Source: Veillonellaceae bacterium (GTDB lineage: Bacteria > Bacillota_C > Negativicutes > UBA1444). From it: 64,000 nt of DNA. The notes beneath the pieces were generated by a model that did no database searches, was not told the origin of the DNA, and worked only from the letters and a program-made list of their open reading frames with translations. The position numbers and the translations under genes are program-made. Of this stretch, positions 15,989 to 25,001 are shown one piece after another (positions within the stretch are counted from its first letter, which is position 1; every line of letters starts with the position of its first letter). The stretch lies in NCBI GenBank assembly GCA_012798135.1, contig JAAZNU010000005.1:16752-80751 (forward strand). Reading direction: 5' to 3'.

Positions 15989-16747
15989 TCAATGAAACCG
16001 CCAGATGGACAAACCGAATACCGCGATAATCAACGTCAATCGCAACGAAGATACCCGCTGCGGCGGATAGCGGAACACCAGCCGCTCGGAGTAGTTGCGC
16101 GAGGAAAGGCCGATGAACAGATCCCGGGCCGTGAGGAAGGATTTGCGGCCGAGATTGCCCGCCAGCATGCCGATGGATCGCAGCGACCGGGGCAAGGTCG
16201 AGTAGCCGAGCCGGGATTGCTGTGCCGTATAAATCTGCGCCGCCGTATGCAAAATCACAAAGATGAAGCGGTAGGCCAACAGCGCGACTTCCAGCACCGG
16301 CCGCAGAAAGGCGATCCGCGAACCCCAGGCCACCAGATAGCTGACCGGGGTCGTGCCCGCCAGCATGAGCAAACAAGCCGCCGCCGCCAACGAACGCAGC
16401 AACGCCGCTTCCATCGCCTGCCGTCCGGCGGCCGTGATCCCGACAAACACCGGGCCGGCCTGCCAGCTCCATAGCGCCGGGAAGGGCTGTAAGGCGAAAC
16501 TGAACAGAATCGTCGCGACCGCAGTCAGCAAAAACGGCAACAGCGTTCCCCACAGTCGCAGCCAGTAGAGGAGCGGCATGCCCGCCCGCCACAGGAGCGC
16601 CGACATAAACAGAAACACCGTCAGGTTCACCGCCGGCGAACCGGAACTGACGGCCAGCATTAGCCCACCCAGCCCGACGGCCAGTTTTTCGGCGATGCTG
16701 ATATGGGAAAACCGGTTGTGGTAGGACAGATAATCCAGAAACAGCAT
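15989..16747 (-). CDS. cbiQ: Cobalt ECF transporter T component CbiQ
   Basis: A 252-residue membrane protein with about six helices, the transmembrane coupling (T) subunit of the cobalt ECF importer. It starts LDYLSYHNRFSHISIAEKL, a CbiQ hallmark. The coupling helices that contact the ATPase lie near AQQSRLGYSTLPRSLRSIGML and IGLSSRNYSERLVFRYPP. It follows cbiN by 5 bases and is 17 bases ahead of cbiO. Confidence 0.93.
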   Translation of the reverse strand: MLFLDYLSYHNRFSHISIAEKLAVGLGGLMLAVSSGSPAVNLTVFLFMSALLWRAGMPLLYWLRLWGTLLPFLLTAVATILFSFALQPFPALWSWQAGPVFVGITAAGRQAMEAALLRSLAAAACLLMLAGTTPVSYLVAWGSRIAFLRPVLEVALLAYRFIFVILHTAAQIYTAQQSRLGYSTLPRSLRSIGMLAGNLGRKSFLTARDLFIGLSSRNYSERLVFRYPPQRVSSLRLTLIIAVFGLSIWRFH

Positions 16748-16752
16748 GGGAT

Positions 16753-17037
16753 TCAGGCGGCCCGGGTCGAGCGCCGTCCCCGCTGATAGCCGATCCAGTA
16801 GCCGATGACGCCGGCGCCGAGCGCTGCCTGCACTGCGAACAGGAAGGACTCCACTTCCGCCGACGGCGGCGACCAGATGGATTCAAACCACGGTTTATAC
16901 TCCGGATTGATTTCGGCCACGACATCCTTGACTTTGTCATCGGCGCCGCCGAATTCGGCGCCCGCTTTCCAGACGAGCGGAAAAGCCGCGATGGCGATCA
17001 CCAGCAAAATCAGAATCAGATTCTCATGCTTCTTCAT
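16753..17037 (-). CDS. cbiN: Cobalt transport protein CbiN
   Basis: A 94-residue accessory subunit with two membrane helices (about residues 7-23 and 66-84) and an extracytoplasmic loop containing AGAEFGGADDK-VKDVVAEINPEYKPW, the CbiN signature. It helps load cobalt into CbiM. The ATG overlaps the cbiM stop by 4 bases. Confidence 0.93.
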   Translation of the reverse strand: MKKHENLILILLVIAIAAFPLVWKAGAEFGGADDKVKDVVAEINPEYKPWFESIWSPPSAEVESFLFAVQAALGAGVIGYWIGYQRGRRSTRAA

Positions 17038-17774
17038 GCCTTATGCTCCCGCCCTTTCCACCAGAGATGAATGAGTCCCTGGTCATTGTAGCGCAACAGG
17101 GTATTATACACCACGACGCTGAGCAGTCCTTCGCTGATCGCCAGCGGCACCTGCGTCAACGCGAACACGCCGGCGAATTTCACGAACGAGGCCGCCATGC
17201 CGCCCACCGGGTCTGGGAACGCCAGGCTCAGTTGCAACGCCGTCACCATGTAGGTCGCCAGGTCGCCCAACGCCGCCGCGGCAAACACCGCCACCTTGTC
17301 CGACAGTCCCGCCGCCCGGACGCCCCGGAAAACCAGATAGGCCGTCACCCCGCCGGCGATCCCCATCGAAAAGGTGTTGGCCCCCCAGGTGGTCAGGCCG
17401 CCGTGGGCCAGCAGCAACGCCTGGAATGTCAGAACGATCCCGGCGCAGATCCCGGCCACCCAGGGACCGAACAGGATCGCCGCCAGACCGATGCCGGTGG
17501 CATGGGAGCTGGACCCCGTCACCGACGGCATTTTCAGCGCCGACAGGACGAACACGAAGGCCGTCACCAGTCCCAGCAACAATTTGCGTTCCGGGTGTTC
17601 TTTCAACAGCCGGTTAATTTTCCAGATCCCCAGCAACAGGAACGGCGCGACGACCGCCAGCCAGAACAGAGCATGCTGTTGCGGTAAAAATCCTTCCATG
17701 ATATGCATGGCCTGGGCCAGATTCGGCAGCAACCAGGCCGACGCCGCGATCGCCGCACAAGTAAAAGCTTTCAT
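17034..17774 (-). CDS. cbiM: Cobalt transport protein CbiM
   Basis: Substrate-binding S component of the cobalt importer, 246 residues. A signal-like first helix ends LAQAMHIMEGFLP; in CbiM proteins the processed N-terminal Met-His binds Co(II). Further landmarks are KMPSVTGSSSHATGIGL, AGICAGIVLTFQALLLAHGGLTTWGANTFSMG and LGDLATYMVTALQL. About seven membrane helices. It sits between cbiK and cbiN. Confidence 0.95.
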   Translation of the reverse strand: MKAFTCAAIAASAWLLPNLAQAMHIMEGFLPQQHALFWLAVVAPFLLLGIWKINRLLKEHPERKLLLGLVTAFVFVLSALKMPSVTGSSSHATGIGLAAILFGPWVAGICAGIVLTFQALLLAHGGLTTWGANTFSMGIAGGVTAYLVFRGVRAAGLSDKVAVFAAAALGDLATYMVTALQLSLAFPDPVGGMAASFVKFAGVFALTQVPLAISEGLLSVVVYNTLLRYNDQGLIHLWWKGREHKA

Positions 17775-17802
17775 GTCCGCCTCCAGAAAAAATTATTGGT
17801 CG

Positions 17803-18636
17803 TCAGTCACAACCGCAGTAGTCGCCGGCTTCGGCGACATGTTGCAGATAAATTCGCCGGAACGCCGGGTTCTCGCCCAGGCCGCGCAGGCAGGATTCCA
17901 CCCGGAAGCCGAGCGATTGCAGCCGGCTCCGCCAGGAGTCGGGCTCCTCGCCGGCCATGTCGTTCAGGGCGTGATCGCCGGCCACCAGCATGAACGGCAT
18001 CAGCACGACCTTGTTCGCCCGGCCGCGCTCCAGCCAGGCCAGCGCATCCTCAAACGTGCGGCTGCCTTCGACGGTCGCCGTGAATACCGGCAGGCCCGCC
18101 GCGTCGAGCCGCGACTGCAGCAAATCATAGCAATGGTCGGACTGGTGCCCCGTCCCGTGGCCCATCAGGATCACCCAGCAATCGTCCTCGGCCGTAAAAT
18201 CCGGCAGCTGCTCTGTCAGCGCCGCCACCGCGATCCGGTAGTCATCCGGTCGCTCCGGCTCCGGTCCGGCGCAGCAGAGCAGCGGCCGTCCCAGCCGGAA
18301 GGAGGAAAAGGCGCCGGCGGTCCGGAACGGTTCCATCGCCGCCGTCAGCCGGTCGTACTCGTCGCCGGGAATGATGTGGGTCGGCTGGACAACCACTTCG
18401 GTGAAGCCTTCCCGTCGCAGGTTTTCCAGCGCCGTGGCCGGCGGGTCGATCCGCACTCCTTCTTCTTCCAGGATCCGGGCCCGCACCATGCCGGAGGTAA
18501 AAGCGCGGCGGACTTCCCATTGCGGATACTGCCGCCGGATTTCGGTCTCCAGCACATCAATATTGGCTTGCCGGGTCTCGCGAATCGTAGTGCCGAAGCT
18601 GACGACCAGAATCGCTCGTTTGGCTTGGTTCATCAA
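17803..18636 (-). CDS. cbiK: Sirohydrochlorin cobaltochelatase CbiK
   Basis: Inserts Co(II) into sirohydrochlorin in the anaerobic cobalamin pathway. The 277-residue protein starts AILVVSFGTTIRETRQANID. The two active-site histidines are seen in VVQPTHIIPGDEYD and LVAGDHALNDMAG, and GHGTGHQSDHCYD lies between them. No export signal is seen, unlike some CbiK proteins of Desulfovibrio. It is second in the riboswitch-controlled operon, where its cobalt supply is encoded just downstream. Confidence 0.94.
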   Translation of the reverse strand: MMNQAKRAILVVSFGTTIRETRQANIDVLETEIRRQYPQWEVRRAFTSGMVRARILEEEGVRIDPPATALENLRREGFTEVVVQPTHIIPGDEYDRLTAAMEPFRTAGAFSSFRLGRPLLCCAGPEPERPDDYRIAVAALTEQLPDFTAEDDCWVILMGHGTGHQSDHCYDLLQSRLDAAGLPVFTATVEGSRTFEDALAWLERGRANKVVLMPFMLVAGDHALNDMAGEEPDSWRSRLQSLGFRVESCLRGLGENPAFRRIYLQHVAEAGDYCGCD

Positions 18637-18646
18637 ACTCTCATCC

Positions 18647-19372
18647 TTATGCGTCGGCCGGATCAGCCGGTTTAGTTTTCCGGGTCAAAATCGTCGACAG
18701 GTAGGTGACTTCCTGCGGCGACACCGCCATCAGGTCGTCATGCACCGTCTCGTCGGCGTGGCCGCATTTGGCCACCATCAGCGCCTTATCGGCGAACCCG
18801 TGCCGGTGCAGACTTTCCCGCAGTTGCTCGAAATGCCGCGAGACTTTCATCAGCACCAACCGGTCGGATACCGCCAGCACCTGCTCCAGTTTCTCGGGGC
18901 TGATGGTCGCGGGAACGACGCTGAGGACGTCATCGCCTTCCACAACCGGCGTCCCGTGGTGACTGGCAATGGCGCAGAACGCGGTCACGCCGGGAATGGT
19001 CTCAATGGGCAGGCCGCAGTCCGACAACAGTTCGAAAACATAGATGTAAGTGCTGTAAAACATCGGGTCGCCGAGCGTCAAAAACACGACATTTTGCCCT
19101 GCTTCCAGGCGCTGTTGGATGATGTCGCGGTTTTCCCGCCAGGCTTCGCTCAAATCGCCGGCGTGGTAGACCATGGGGAACACCAGTTCCAGGATTTCCA
19201 CATCGCTGCGCAGATGCGGCCGGGCGATTGACAGGGCAATGCTGTCGTCCCGCTTCTCCGTGCGGGGCGCGATGACCACATCGGCCGCGGCCAAAGCCCG
19301 GACCGCCTTTAAAGTCAATAATTCGGGATCGCCGGGACCGACGCCGATGCCGGTGAATTTTCCTGATGCCAT
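18647..19372 (-). CDS. cbiL: Cobalt-precorrin-2 / precorrin-2 C20-methyltransferase
   Basis: Methylates C20 of cobalt-factor II in corrin synthesis. The 241-residue protein shows the tetrapyrrole methyltransferase pattern: GIGVGPGDPELLTLKAVRAL at the N-terminus, VVFLTLGDPMFYSTYIYVFE with the SAM loop, and IETIPGVTAFCAIASHHGTP. I start at 19372 behind a strong AGAGGAGG. The frame stays open to 19492, but that part contains the riboswitch terminator. First gene of the operon. Confidence 0.94.
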   Translation of the reverse strand: MASGKFTGIGVGPGDPELLTLKAVRALAAADVVIAPRTEKRDDSIALSIARPHLRSDVEILELVFPMVYHAGDLSEAWRENRDIIQQRLEAGQNVVFLTLGDPMFYSTYIYVFELLSDCGLPIETIPGVTAFCAIASHHGTPVVEGDDVLSVVPATISPEKLEQVLAVSDRLVLMKVSRHFEQLRESLHRHGFADKALMVAKCGHADETVHDDLMAVSPQEVTYLSTILTRKTKPADPADA

Positions 19373-19394
19373 GCGTATCCTCCTCTTTTGCCGC

Positions 19395-19427
19395 AAAAAA
19401 AGATCTCCGCCCCAAAGAGCTGAGATC
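19395..19427 (-). terminator. Riboswitch-controlled attenuator
   Basis: Minus-strand hairpin GATCTC...GAGATC, extended by GCTC/GGGC pairs, followed by seven T residues, lying between the riboswitch and the cbiL ribosome binding site. It would stop transcription when cobalamin is bound. Confidence 0.85.
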
Positions 19428-19479
19428 CTATCTGAAATGCAACATTTCAAATCCCCTTCCCATCGCTCGTGGGTGCCAA

Positions 19480-19661
19480 CGGTGATTGTCAAACAGGCAG
19501 TTCTTCTGGCTCAGAATCATCGCAGACCCGCACCTTCCCAAAGCTTTCGGCTCCAGTGGCGTATCGCAGGTTGCTCCTCTTTACAGCGGCGGGACCGCGC
19601 CGGTCTTGCACCGGACTTCCCTATTAAGCCCAAATCGGGCGCCTGTTTCCTGTGGGTTTAT
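19480..19661 (-). ncRNA. Cobalamin (adenosylcobalamin) riboswitch
   Basis: Minus-strand leader RNA with the B12-element hallmarks: GGAAACAGGC closing with GCCTGTTT (P1), GGGAAGTCCGGTGCAAGACCGG (P3/P4 region, about 19596-19625), CCCGCCGCTGT, the B12 box GCCACTGG (about 19547-19554) and GGGAAGGTGC. A terminator follows at 19395-19427, so binding of cobalamin should reduce expression of cbiL-cbiK-cbiMNQO. This is the standard control of cobalt uptake and corrin synthesis in Firmicutes. Confidence 0.95.
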
Positions 19662-19675
19662 TTAATTGCGAATAG

Positions 19676-19704
19676 ATTATACCCGAAGCTATGGAAAAAA
19701 ACAA
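19676..19704 (-). promoter_or_regulatory. Promoter of the cbi operon
   Basis: Minus-strand TTGTTT (19699-19704) and TATAAT (19676-19681), spacer 17 bases, placed just upstream of the riboswitch. Confidence 0.65.
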
Positions 19705-19733
19705 GGCGGGACAAGGCTCCGGCTATTTTTCCG

Positions 19734-20948
19734 TCACTTATTGTTGGCGATCGCCGCCGGCTGTTTTCGTTTGGCCCGCCGGCTCGCCGAACGCCGCTTG
19801 TGCAGATGTGAATCCACTAGCAGAACCGCCGCAACCATCACCGAGAAATAGCCGAACATCTTGACAGGATAATAATCCCGTTCAATGGTTGTGGTGGCAA
19901 TCAGGTCGACCTTCCCCATCTCGGACCCTTGATACAGAATCCGTGCCTTCCCGACGGTTTGGCCGGCGTTGACGGGTGCGGCGATTTTGTCGGGAACATC
20001 GGCGACGATTTGAAATTTACCCAGGTCGTTGTCGGAAACCGGGGCGATCAAATTGGTTGCGGCGGCGAGTTGCACGCTGTCGCTCTTGCCGTCGGCCACC
20101 GGGGCTGTTTTTAGAATATCGCCCTGTTTGAACAGTTCGACCGGCCGCAGTTTGCCGAAGCCAAAATTCAACAGAGCCTTCGAATCGTCCCACATCTGGT
20201 CGGAGTCCAGCACCACCGCGATCAGACGGATATTGTCCCGAACGGCGCTAGATACCAGGCATTGCCCGGCGGCGTCCGTATAGCCCGTTTTTACGCCGTC
20301 GGCGCCTTCGTAGTTCCAGAGCAGTTTGTTTTCGTTGTACAGATCCCGCTCATAGCCTTTGTTATTCCAGGGTATTGTTGTGTGCCGCGTGCCGACGATT
20401 TTGCGAAACAGGGGATTTTTGTACCCGTAGGCGGTGATCTTCGCCAAATCCTGGGCGGTCGTATAATGGTTTGGATCCGGCAGCCCATTGGGGTTGGTGA
20501 AATTAGTATGAACGGCGCCGATGGCATGGGCTTTTTCCGTCATGAGCCGGGCGAATTTCTCCACGGAGCCGGCGATATGTTCGGCGACGGCCACCGTAGC
20601 GTCATTGCCGGAATGCAGCATGACCCCGTACAGGACTTCCGAAAGTTTCAGATGCTCGCCGGGTTCCAGATAAATCGAGGATCCTTCGGTGTTGGCGGCA
20701 TTGGCGCTGACTGACAGGACATCCTCCAGATTTCCTTGTTCCAGGGCGGCAATCAAAGTCATTATTTTGGTGGTACTGGCCGGATACATGGCTTGCGCCG
20801 CTTTTTTTTCATAAAGAATCTTGCCGGTGGTCGCCTCAATCAAAATGGCCGACTTCGCCGACACATTCGGGAGCGCGGGCGCAGCCGCCGCCAGGCCCGA
20901 CCAACTGATCAATATAACGAGACTTAGGAGAAAAACGCGTCGTATCAA
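19734..20948 (-). CDS. D-alanyl-D-alanine carboxypeptidase (PBP5/DacF type)
   Basis: Penicillin-binding serine DD-carboxypeptidase that trims the terminal D-Ala from peptidoglycan stem peptides. Motifs: YPASTTKIMT (SxxK), MLHSGNDATVAVAEH (SxN) and DGVKTGYTDAAGQCL (KTG). A signal peptide ends SGLAAAAP. After the catalytic domain come the PBP5 beta-domain and a C-terminal helix with a basic tail (HKRRSASRRAKRKQ), which anchors it to the membrane. I prefer the TTG at 20948, which is preceded by AAGGGAAGG and places the signal peptide at the start; TTG 20951 or ATG 20999 are alternatives. Confidence 0.9.
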   Translation of the reverse strand: MIRRVFLLSLVILISWSGLAAAAPALPNVSAKSAILIEATTGKILYEKKAAQAMYPASTTKIMTLIAALEQGNLEDVLSVSANAANTEGSSIYLEPGEHLKLSEVLYGVMLHSGNDATVAVAEHIAGSVEKFARLMTEKAHAIGAVHTNFTNPNGLPDPNHYTTAQDLAKITAYGYKNPLFRKIVGTRHTTIPWNNKGYERDLYNENKLLWNYEGADGVKTGYTDAAGQCLVSSAVRDNIRLIAVVLDSDQMWDDSKALLNFGFGKLRPVELFKQGDILKTAPVADGKSDSVQLAAATNLIAPVSDNDLGKFQIVADVPDKIAAPVNAGQTVGKARILYQGSEMGKVDLIATTTIERDYYPVKMFGYFSVMVAAVLLVDSHLHKRRSASRRAKRKQPAAIANNK

Positions 20949-21076
20949 CAAGGACCTTCCCTTCAGTATATCCTTCGCTTGCAGACGTGGCCGCCGCATC
21001 CCCGGCAGCCTCTTCGCCATTGTAAGTATAGCGAATCCGGGTAGACGAGTAAAGCCCTCAATTCGGCAGGAAAAAG

Positions 21077-21113
21077 CAAAAGGCTTCCGGCTCAATCGCC
21101 GGGAAGCCTTTTG
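21077..21113 (-). terminator. Terminator of the TRAP/transketolase operon
   Basis: Long minus-strand hairpin CAAAAGGCTTCCCGGC / GCCGGAAGCCTTTTG with a 6-base loop, followed by a T-rich run. Placed just after the dctP stop. Confidence 0.85.
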
Positions 21114-21134
21114 CTTGGTCAGATAAAACCGGAC

Positions 21135-22193
21135 TTATTTTTTCGCCGAGGCTTTCTTCACTTCGGCGACGATGGAGTTGACGGTATCCTTGCCGATCTT
21201 GTCGGTGTACTCGTCGTAAACGGACTTGACGGCATCCTGGAAGGCCTTCTGTTGTTCCGGGGTCAGCACGGTCACGGTCATGCCGGCTTCTTTCAGCTTG
21301 GCGGTCTGCGAATCGTTCATTTCCTTGCTGATCTTGCGGACATAGTCGCGAGCCACGTAAGCGGCATCCTGGAATACCTTCTGGTCTTCCTTCGGCATGC
21401 CGTCCCAGACCTTCTTGCTGATGATCAGGATGTGCGGGGTGTAGACATGGCCGGTAAGGGTGACGAACTTCTGAACTTCGTTATACTTGGACAGATAGAT
21501 GGTCGGAATCGGGTTTTCCTGGCCGTCCACCGTCTTTTGCTGCATGGCGGTGAACAGTTCGCTGAACGGCATCGGGGTCGGGTTGGCGCCGAGCGCTTTC
21601 CAGGTCGCCAGATGGATCGGGTTCTGCATGACGCGGATCTTCAGACCCTTGACGTCTTCCGGGGTTTTCACTTCATGCGCGCTGTTGGTCAGGTGACGGA
21701 AGCCGTTTTCCCAGTAAGCCAGACCTTTCAGGCCTTTGGCTTCCATCAGGTCGAGCAGCTTCTGACCGGCCGGGCCATCCATGACGGTGTAGGCAACGGT
21801 CGTGTTCGGGAACAGGAACGGCAGGTCGAATACGCCGAGTTCCTTCACGATGCCGGTCAGCGGCGAGGACGACGGGCCGGTCATCTCGAGGTTGCCCATC
21901 CGGGCCGCTTCGGTCGTTTTGACGTCGTCGCCGAGCTGGGCGTTGGCATACAGCTGGATATCATATTTGCCAGGCAGTTTCTTGTCGATTTCTTCCTTGA
22001 ATTTCTTCAGGCCGAGGAATTCCGGGTGGACTTCATTCAAACCGATACTGATGCGGATGACTTTCTTGCCGGCGGTTTGCGTTTTTGCGGCGTCGGGTTT
22101 TGCCGCCGGTTTCTTGTCCGACGACAAGCAACCTGTCAGCAGCGTGGTGGCCATCACCATGACCATTGCCAGAACGAACCATTTCTTACTCAC
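21135..22193 (-). CDS. dctP: TRAP transporter solute-binding lipoprotein, DctP family
   Basis: Extracytoplasmic substrate-binding protein, 352 residues. A lipoprotein signal (WFVLAMVMVMATTLLTGC) is followed by DctP-domain blocks: IRISIGLNEVHPEFLGLKKF, LGDDVKTTEAARMGNLEM, ENGFRHLTNSAHEVKTPEDV, LKIRVMQNPIHLATWKALGA and TVDGQENPIPTI. The conserved arginine in LKIRVMQ normally binds a carboxylate, so an organic or sugar acid is expected. I start at the GTG at 22193, behind GAGGGGG. Last gene of the operon. Confidence 0.92.
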   Translation of the reverse strand: MSKKWFVLAMVMVMATTLLTGCLSSDKKPAAKPDAAKTQTAGKKVIRISIGLNEVHPEFLGLKKFKEEIDKKLPGKYDIQLYANAQLGDDVKTTEAARMGNLEMTGPSSSPLTGIVKELGVFDLPFLFPNTTVAYTVMDGPAGQKLLDLMEAKGLKGLAYWENGFRHLTNSAHEVKTPEDVKGLKIRVMQNPIHLATWKALGANPTPMPFSELFTAMQQKTVDGQENPIPTIYLSKYNEVQKFVTLTGHVYTPHILIISKKVWDGMPKEDQKVFQDAAYVARDYVRKISKEMNDSQTAKLKEAGMTVTVLTPEQQKAFQDAVKSVYDEYTDKIGKDTVNSIVAEVKKASAKK

Positions 22194-22279
22194 TCTTTTT
22201 CCCCCTCTTTTCTTGTGTTGGTTTATCATAGCGGCCTCCACCGCCATAACCCAGTTGGAAAACAGCACTCAAGGCATGG

Positions 22280-23560
22280 TTACTTGTTCACGAGGTTCGG
22301 AATGAAGGTTACTAAGCCGGGAACATAGGTAATCAGCAACAATACCACGATCATCACGGCGATGAACGGCAGCAAGGGTTTGACCACTTCACCCATCGAG
22401 ATCTTCGACAGGCCGCAGCCGACGAACAGCACATTGCCGACCGGCGGCGTGATCAGGCCGATGCACAGGTTGACGACCATGACGACGCCGAAATACACGG
22501 GATCGAGGCCGTAGCCTTCGGCCACCGGCAGCAGCATCGGTCCCAGGATCAACAGAGCGGGGGTCAGGTCCATGACGCAACCGACGATCAGCAGCAGGAT
22601 GTTGATCCAAAACATCGCCAGAATCACATTTCCGCCGGACAGGCTGTTCAATGTTTTGAGCAGCAGTTCCGGCACCTGGGCGGTGGTAATCATGTAGCCG
22701 GCCGCCGTCGCCGCTCCGCAAACCAGCAGGACGACCGCCGTCGCCTTGCCGGCCTGGAGAAAAATCTCCGGCATCTCTGACAACCGCAGTTCGCGATAAA
22801 CGAACAACCCGATCACAAACGCGTAGACCACGGCCACCACGGCGGCTTCCGTCGGGGTGTAGATCCCGGTGACGATGCCGCCGAGGATGATTACCGGCAA
22901 CATCAGCGCCCACGAAGCTTCTTTCAGCGCTTTGACGAATTCGGACTTGGTGACGCGGTCACCAACCCGATAACCATGCTTCTTCGCGTGGAAATACCAG
23001 ACGATCATCAAGCCCAGGCCGATCAACAGGCCGGGAACGATCCCGCCGAGGAACAGCTTGACGATGGAGACGCCGCCGATGACGCCGAAGATGATCATCG
23101 GAATGCTCGGCGGAATGATCGGGCCGATGCAGCCGGACGCCGCAATCAGCGCCGTGCTCTTCGGCACATCGTACCCTTCTTTTTTCATGATCGGCAGCAA
23201 AATCGACCCGATCGCCGATGTGTCGGCCACCGCCGACCCGGAGACGCCGGCGAAGATCATGCTGGCGACGACCGCCACATAACCCAGGCCGCCGGTGACG
23301 TGCCCGACCAGGGCGTTGGCGAAGTTGACGATACGTTTCGACATGCCGCCGACATTCATGATTTCGCCGGCCAGCATGAAGAAGGGAATCGCCATCAGGG
23401 GAAAGTTGTCCACACCGCGATAGATGCTCGACGCAATATTGGCGGAGGACAATTCGTTGGAAAACACCATCAGCACGATGGTCGTCAGGATCAGACTAAA
23501 CGCGATGGGAATGTTGAGAAAGATAAAACTGAACAGACTGGACAGGAATGCGGTCAGCAT
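22280..23560 (-). CDS. dctM: TRAP transporter large permease, DctM family
   Basis: A 426-residue membrane protein with about 12 helices, forming the ion-coupled channel of the TRAP importer. Family segments include DNFPLMAIPFFMLAGEIMN, GVSGSAVADTSAIGSILLP, AASGCIGPIIPPSIPMIIFG and LCIGLITPPVGNVLFVGCGL. The start overlaps the end of the small permease gene by 7 bases. Confidence 0.95.
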   Translation of the reverse strand: MLTAFLSSLFSFIFLNIPIAFSLILTTIVLMVFSNELSSANIASSIYRGVDNFPLMAIPFFMLAGEIMNVGGMSKRIVNFANALVGHVTGGLGYVAVVASMIFAGVSGSAVADTSAIGSILLPIMKKEGYDVPKSTALIAASGCIGPIIPPSIPMIIFGVIGGVSIVKLFLGGIVPGLLIGLGLMIVWYFHAKKHGYRVGDRVTKSEFVKALKEASWALMLPVIILGGIVTGIYTPTEAAVVAVVYAFVIGLFVYRELRLSEMPEIFLQAGKATAVVLLVCGAATAAGYMITTAQVPELLLKTLNSLSGGNVILAMFWINILLLIVGCVMDLTPALLILGPMLLPVAEGYGLDPVYFGVVMVVNLCIGLITPPVGNVLFVGCGLSKISMGEVVKPLLPFIAVMIVVLLLITYVPGLVTFIPNLVNK

Positions 23561-24060
23561 GGCGTACCTCCTTGCGACGGGGAAGAACCGGTGATCGCGT
23601 AATAAGTCTTGAGCAGCGTCTGAAAAATCATCAGGGCGCAGCTGATCGGAATCACGATATAGACGTATCCTTGGGGAATCTCCGCCGCCGGCGACAGCCA
23701 GTCAAAGTTGGCGATCATCATCAGGTAACCGCCTTCCAGCACCGCATACAGAGCAAAAATGACCAGCGCATTGGTAAATACTAAGACGATTTTTCGCACC
23801 AGCGGCGGCAATTTTTTCACCAGAATGTCCAGGCCCAGATGTTCATCGTTGATATAGGCCAGGAACGATCCCAGAAAAACCAGCCACACCAGCATGAACC
23901 GGGTGACTTCCTCCGACCAGGCCAGCGAGAAGTGCAGGTAATACCGAGTGACGACATTGGCAAACACGATTACAACCATCAACCCCAACAGTACCAGAAC
24001 CATATACCGGATCACTGTCTCCAACGCTTTGTAAATGTTGTCAATCAACGATTTCATCAA
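23554..24060 (-). CDS. dctQ: TRAP transporter small permease, DctQ family
   Basis: A 168-residue protein with four membrane helices (about 15-35, 48-65, 90-110, 130-150). FANVVTRYYLHFSLAWSEEVTRFMLVWLVFLGS is the DctQ hallmark, followed by HLGLDILVKKLPPLVRK. It partners DctM. Short gap (21 bases) from the upstream dehydrogenase gene, so it is in the same operon. Confidence 0.92.
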   Translation of the reverse strand: MMKSLIDNIYKALETVIRYMVLVLLGLMVVIVFANVVTRYYLHFSLAWSEEVTRFMLVWLVFLGSFLAYINDEHLGLDILVKKLPPLVRKIVLVFTNALVIFALYAVLEGGYLMMIANFDWLSPAAEIPQGYVYIVIPISCALMIFQTLLKTYYAITGSSPSQGGTPC

Positions 24061-24081
24061 CTCACCTGCCTTTCAGCAGTC

Positions 24082-24972
24082 TTATTTCTTGCGGGCTTCG
24101 ACTTTGGCCAGTTTTTCGTAGTACATGGCGATGCCGGAGTGGTCGTTCTGACCCTTGCCATCCACTTTCAGCGCCTGCAGGATCTCCATGACGGACGCGG
24201 TCAGCGGCAGCGGCACACCGACGTCGTGGCCGGTTTCGATCGCGTTGGCCAGATCCTTGATGTGCAGATCGATCTTGAAGCCGGGCTTGAAGTTGCCGGC
24301 CATGATCATCGGCGCTTTCGCTTCCATGACGGTGCTGCCGGCCAGACCGCCGCGAATGGCGTTGAACACCAGTTCGGGATCGACGCCGGCCTTGGTGGCC
24401 AGCACGAACGCTTCGGATACGGCGGCGATGTTCAGGGCGACGATGATCTGATTCGCCAGTTTAGTCGTGTTGCCGGCGCCGATGTCGCCGCACAACACCA
24501 CGGATTTGCCCATCTTCGACAGAAGTTCCGTGCAACGGTCGAACAGTTCCTGTTTACCGCCAACCATGATCGACAGGCTGCCGTCGATTGCTTTGGGCTC
24601 GCCGCCGCTGACCGGCGCGTCGAGCATCTCGACACCTTTTTTCGCCACTGCCGCCGCAATCTCCTGCGAGGCCAGCGGAGCGATCGAACTCATATCGATC
24701 AGAACCAGGCCCGACTTGGCGCCTTCGAGAACGCCGTTCTCGCCGAGGACCGCCGCTTTCACATGCGGCGAGTTCGGCAGCATGGTAATGACGACTTCCG
24801 ACTGCGCGGCCACATCTTTGGAAGTCGGTGCCGATTTGGCCCCGGCTGCCACCACTTCCTTCACCGCATCCTGGTTGATGTCGTATACAACGAGTTCATA
24901 ACCAGCCTTGAGCAAATTTTTGGCCATGGGTTTGCCCATGATTCCCAGTCCGATAAAACCAATTTTTTTCAT
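24082..24972 (-). CDS. Beta-hydroxyacid dehydrogenase (GarR/YihU/3-hydroxyisobutyrate dehydrogenase family)
   Basis: A 296-residue NAD(P)-dependent oxidoreductase. N-terminal GFIGLGIMGKPMAKNLLKAGYELVVYD holds the nucleotide-binding GxGxxG. DAPVSGGEPKAIDGSLSIMVGG is the substrate motif and the catalytic lysine lies in GNTTKLANQIIVA. The closest familiar enzymes are tartronate semialdehyde reductase (glycerate formation) and sulfolactaldehyde reductase; sequence alone cannot decide. It is embedded with a TRAP importer and a split transketolase, so it probably reduces a C3 aldehyde product or oxidises a hydroxyacid of the imported substrate. Confidence 0.9.
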   Translation of the reverse strand: MKKIGFIGLGIMGKPMAKNLLKAGYELVVYDINQDAVKEVVAAGAKSAPTSKDVAAQSEVVITMLPNSPHVKAAVLGENGVLEGAKSGLVLIDMSSIAPLASQEIAAAVAKKGVEMLDAPVSGGEPKAIDGSLSIMVGGKQELFDRCTELLSKMGKSVVLCGDIGAGNTTKLANQIIVALNIAAVSEAFVLATKAGVDPELVFNAIRGGLAGSTVMEAKAPMIMAGNFKPGFKIDLHIKDLANAIETGHDVGVPLPLTASVMEILQALKVDGKGQNDHSGIAMYYEKLAKVEARKK

Positions 24973-25001
24973 CTAAATTTCCCCTCCTAAGTATTTGATG
25001 G

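Noticed and set aside
15972..16940. The long open frame that continues upstream of cbiO.
   Set aside because: Only a wrong-frame reading of cbiQ and cbiN; the CbiO domain begins exactly at the ATG at 15971 with its own ribosome binding site.
19373..19492. An N-terminal extension of cbiL.
   Set aside because: It runs through the riboswitch terminator, and the family's N-terminus is at 19372.
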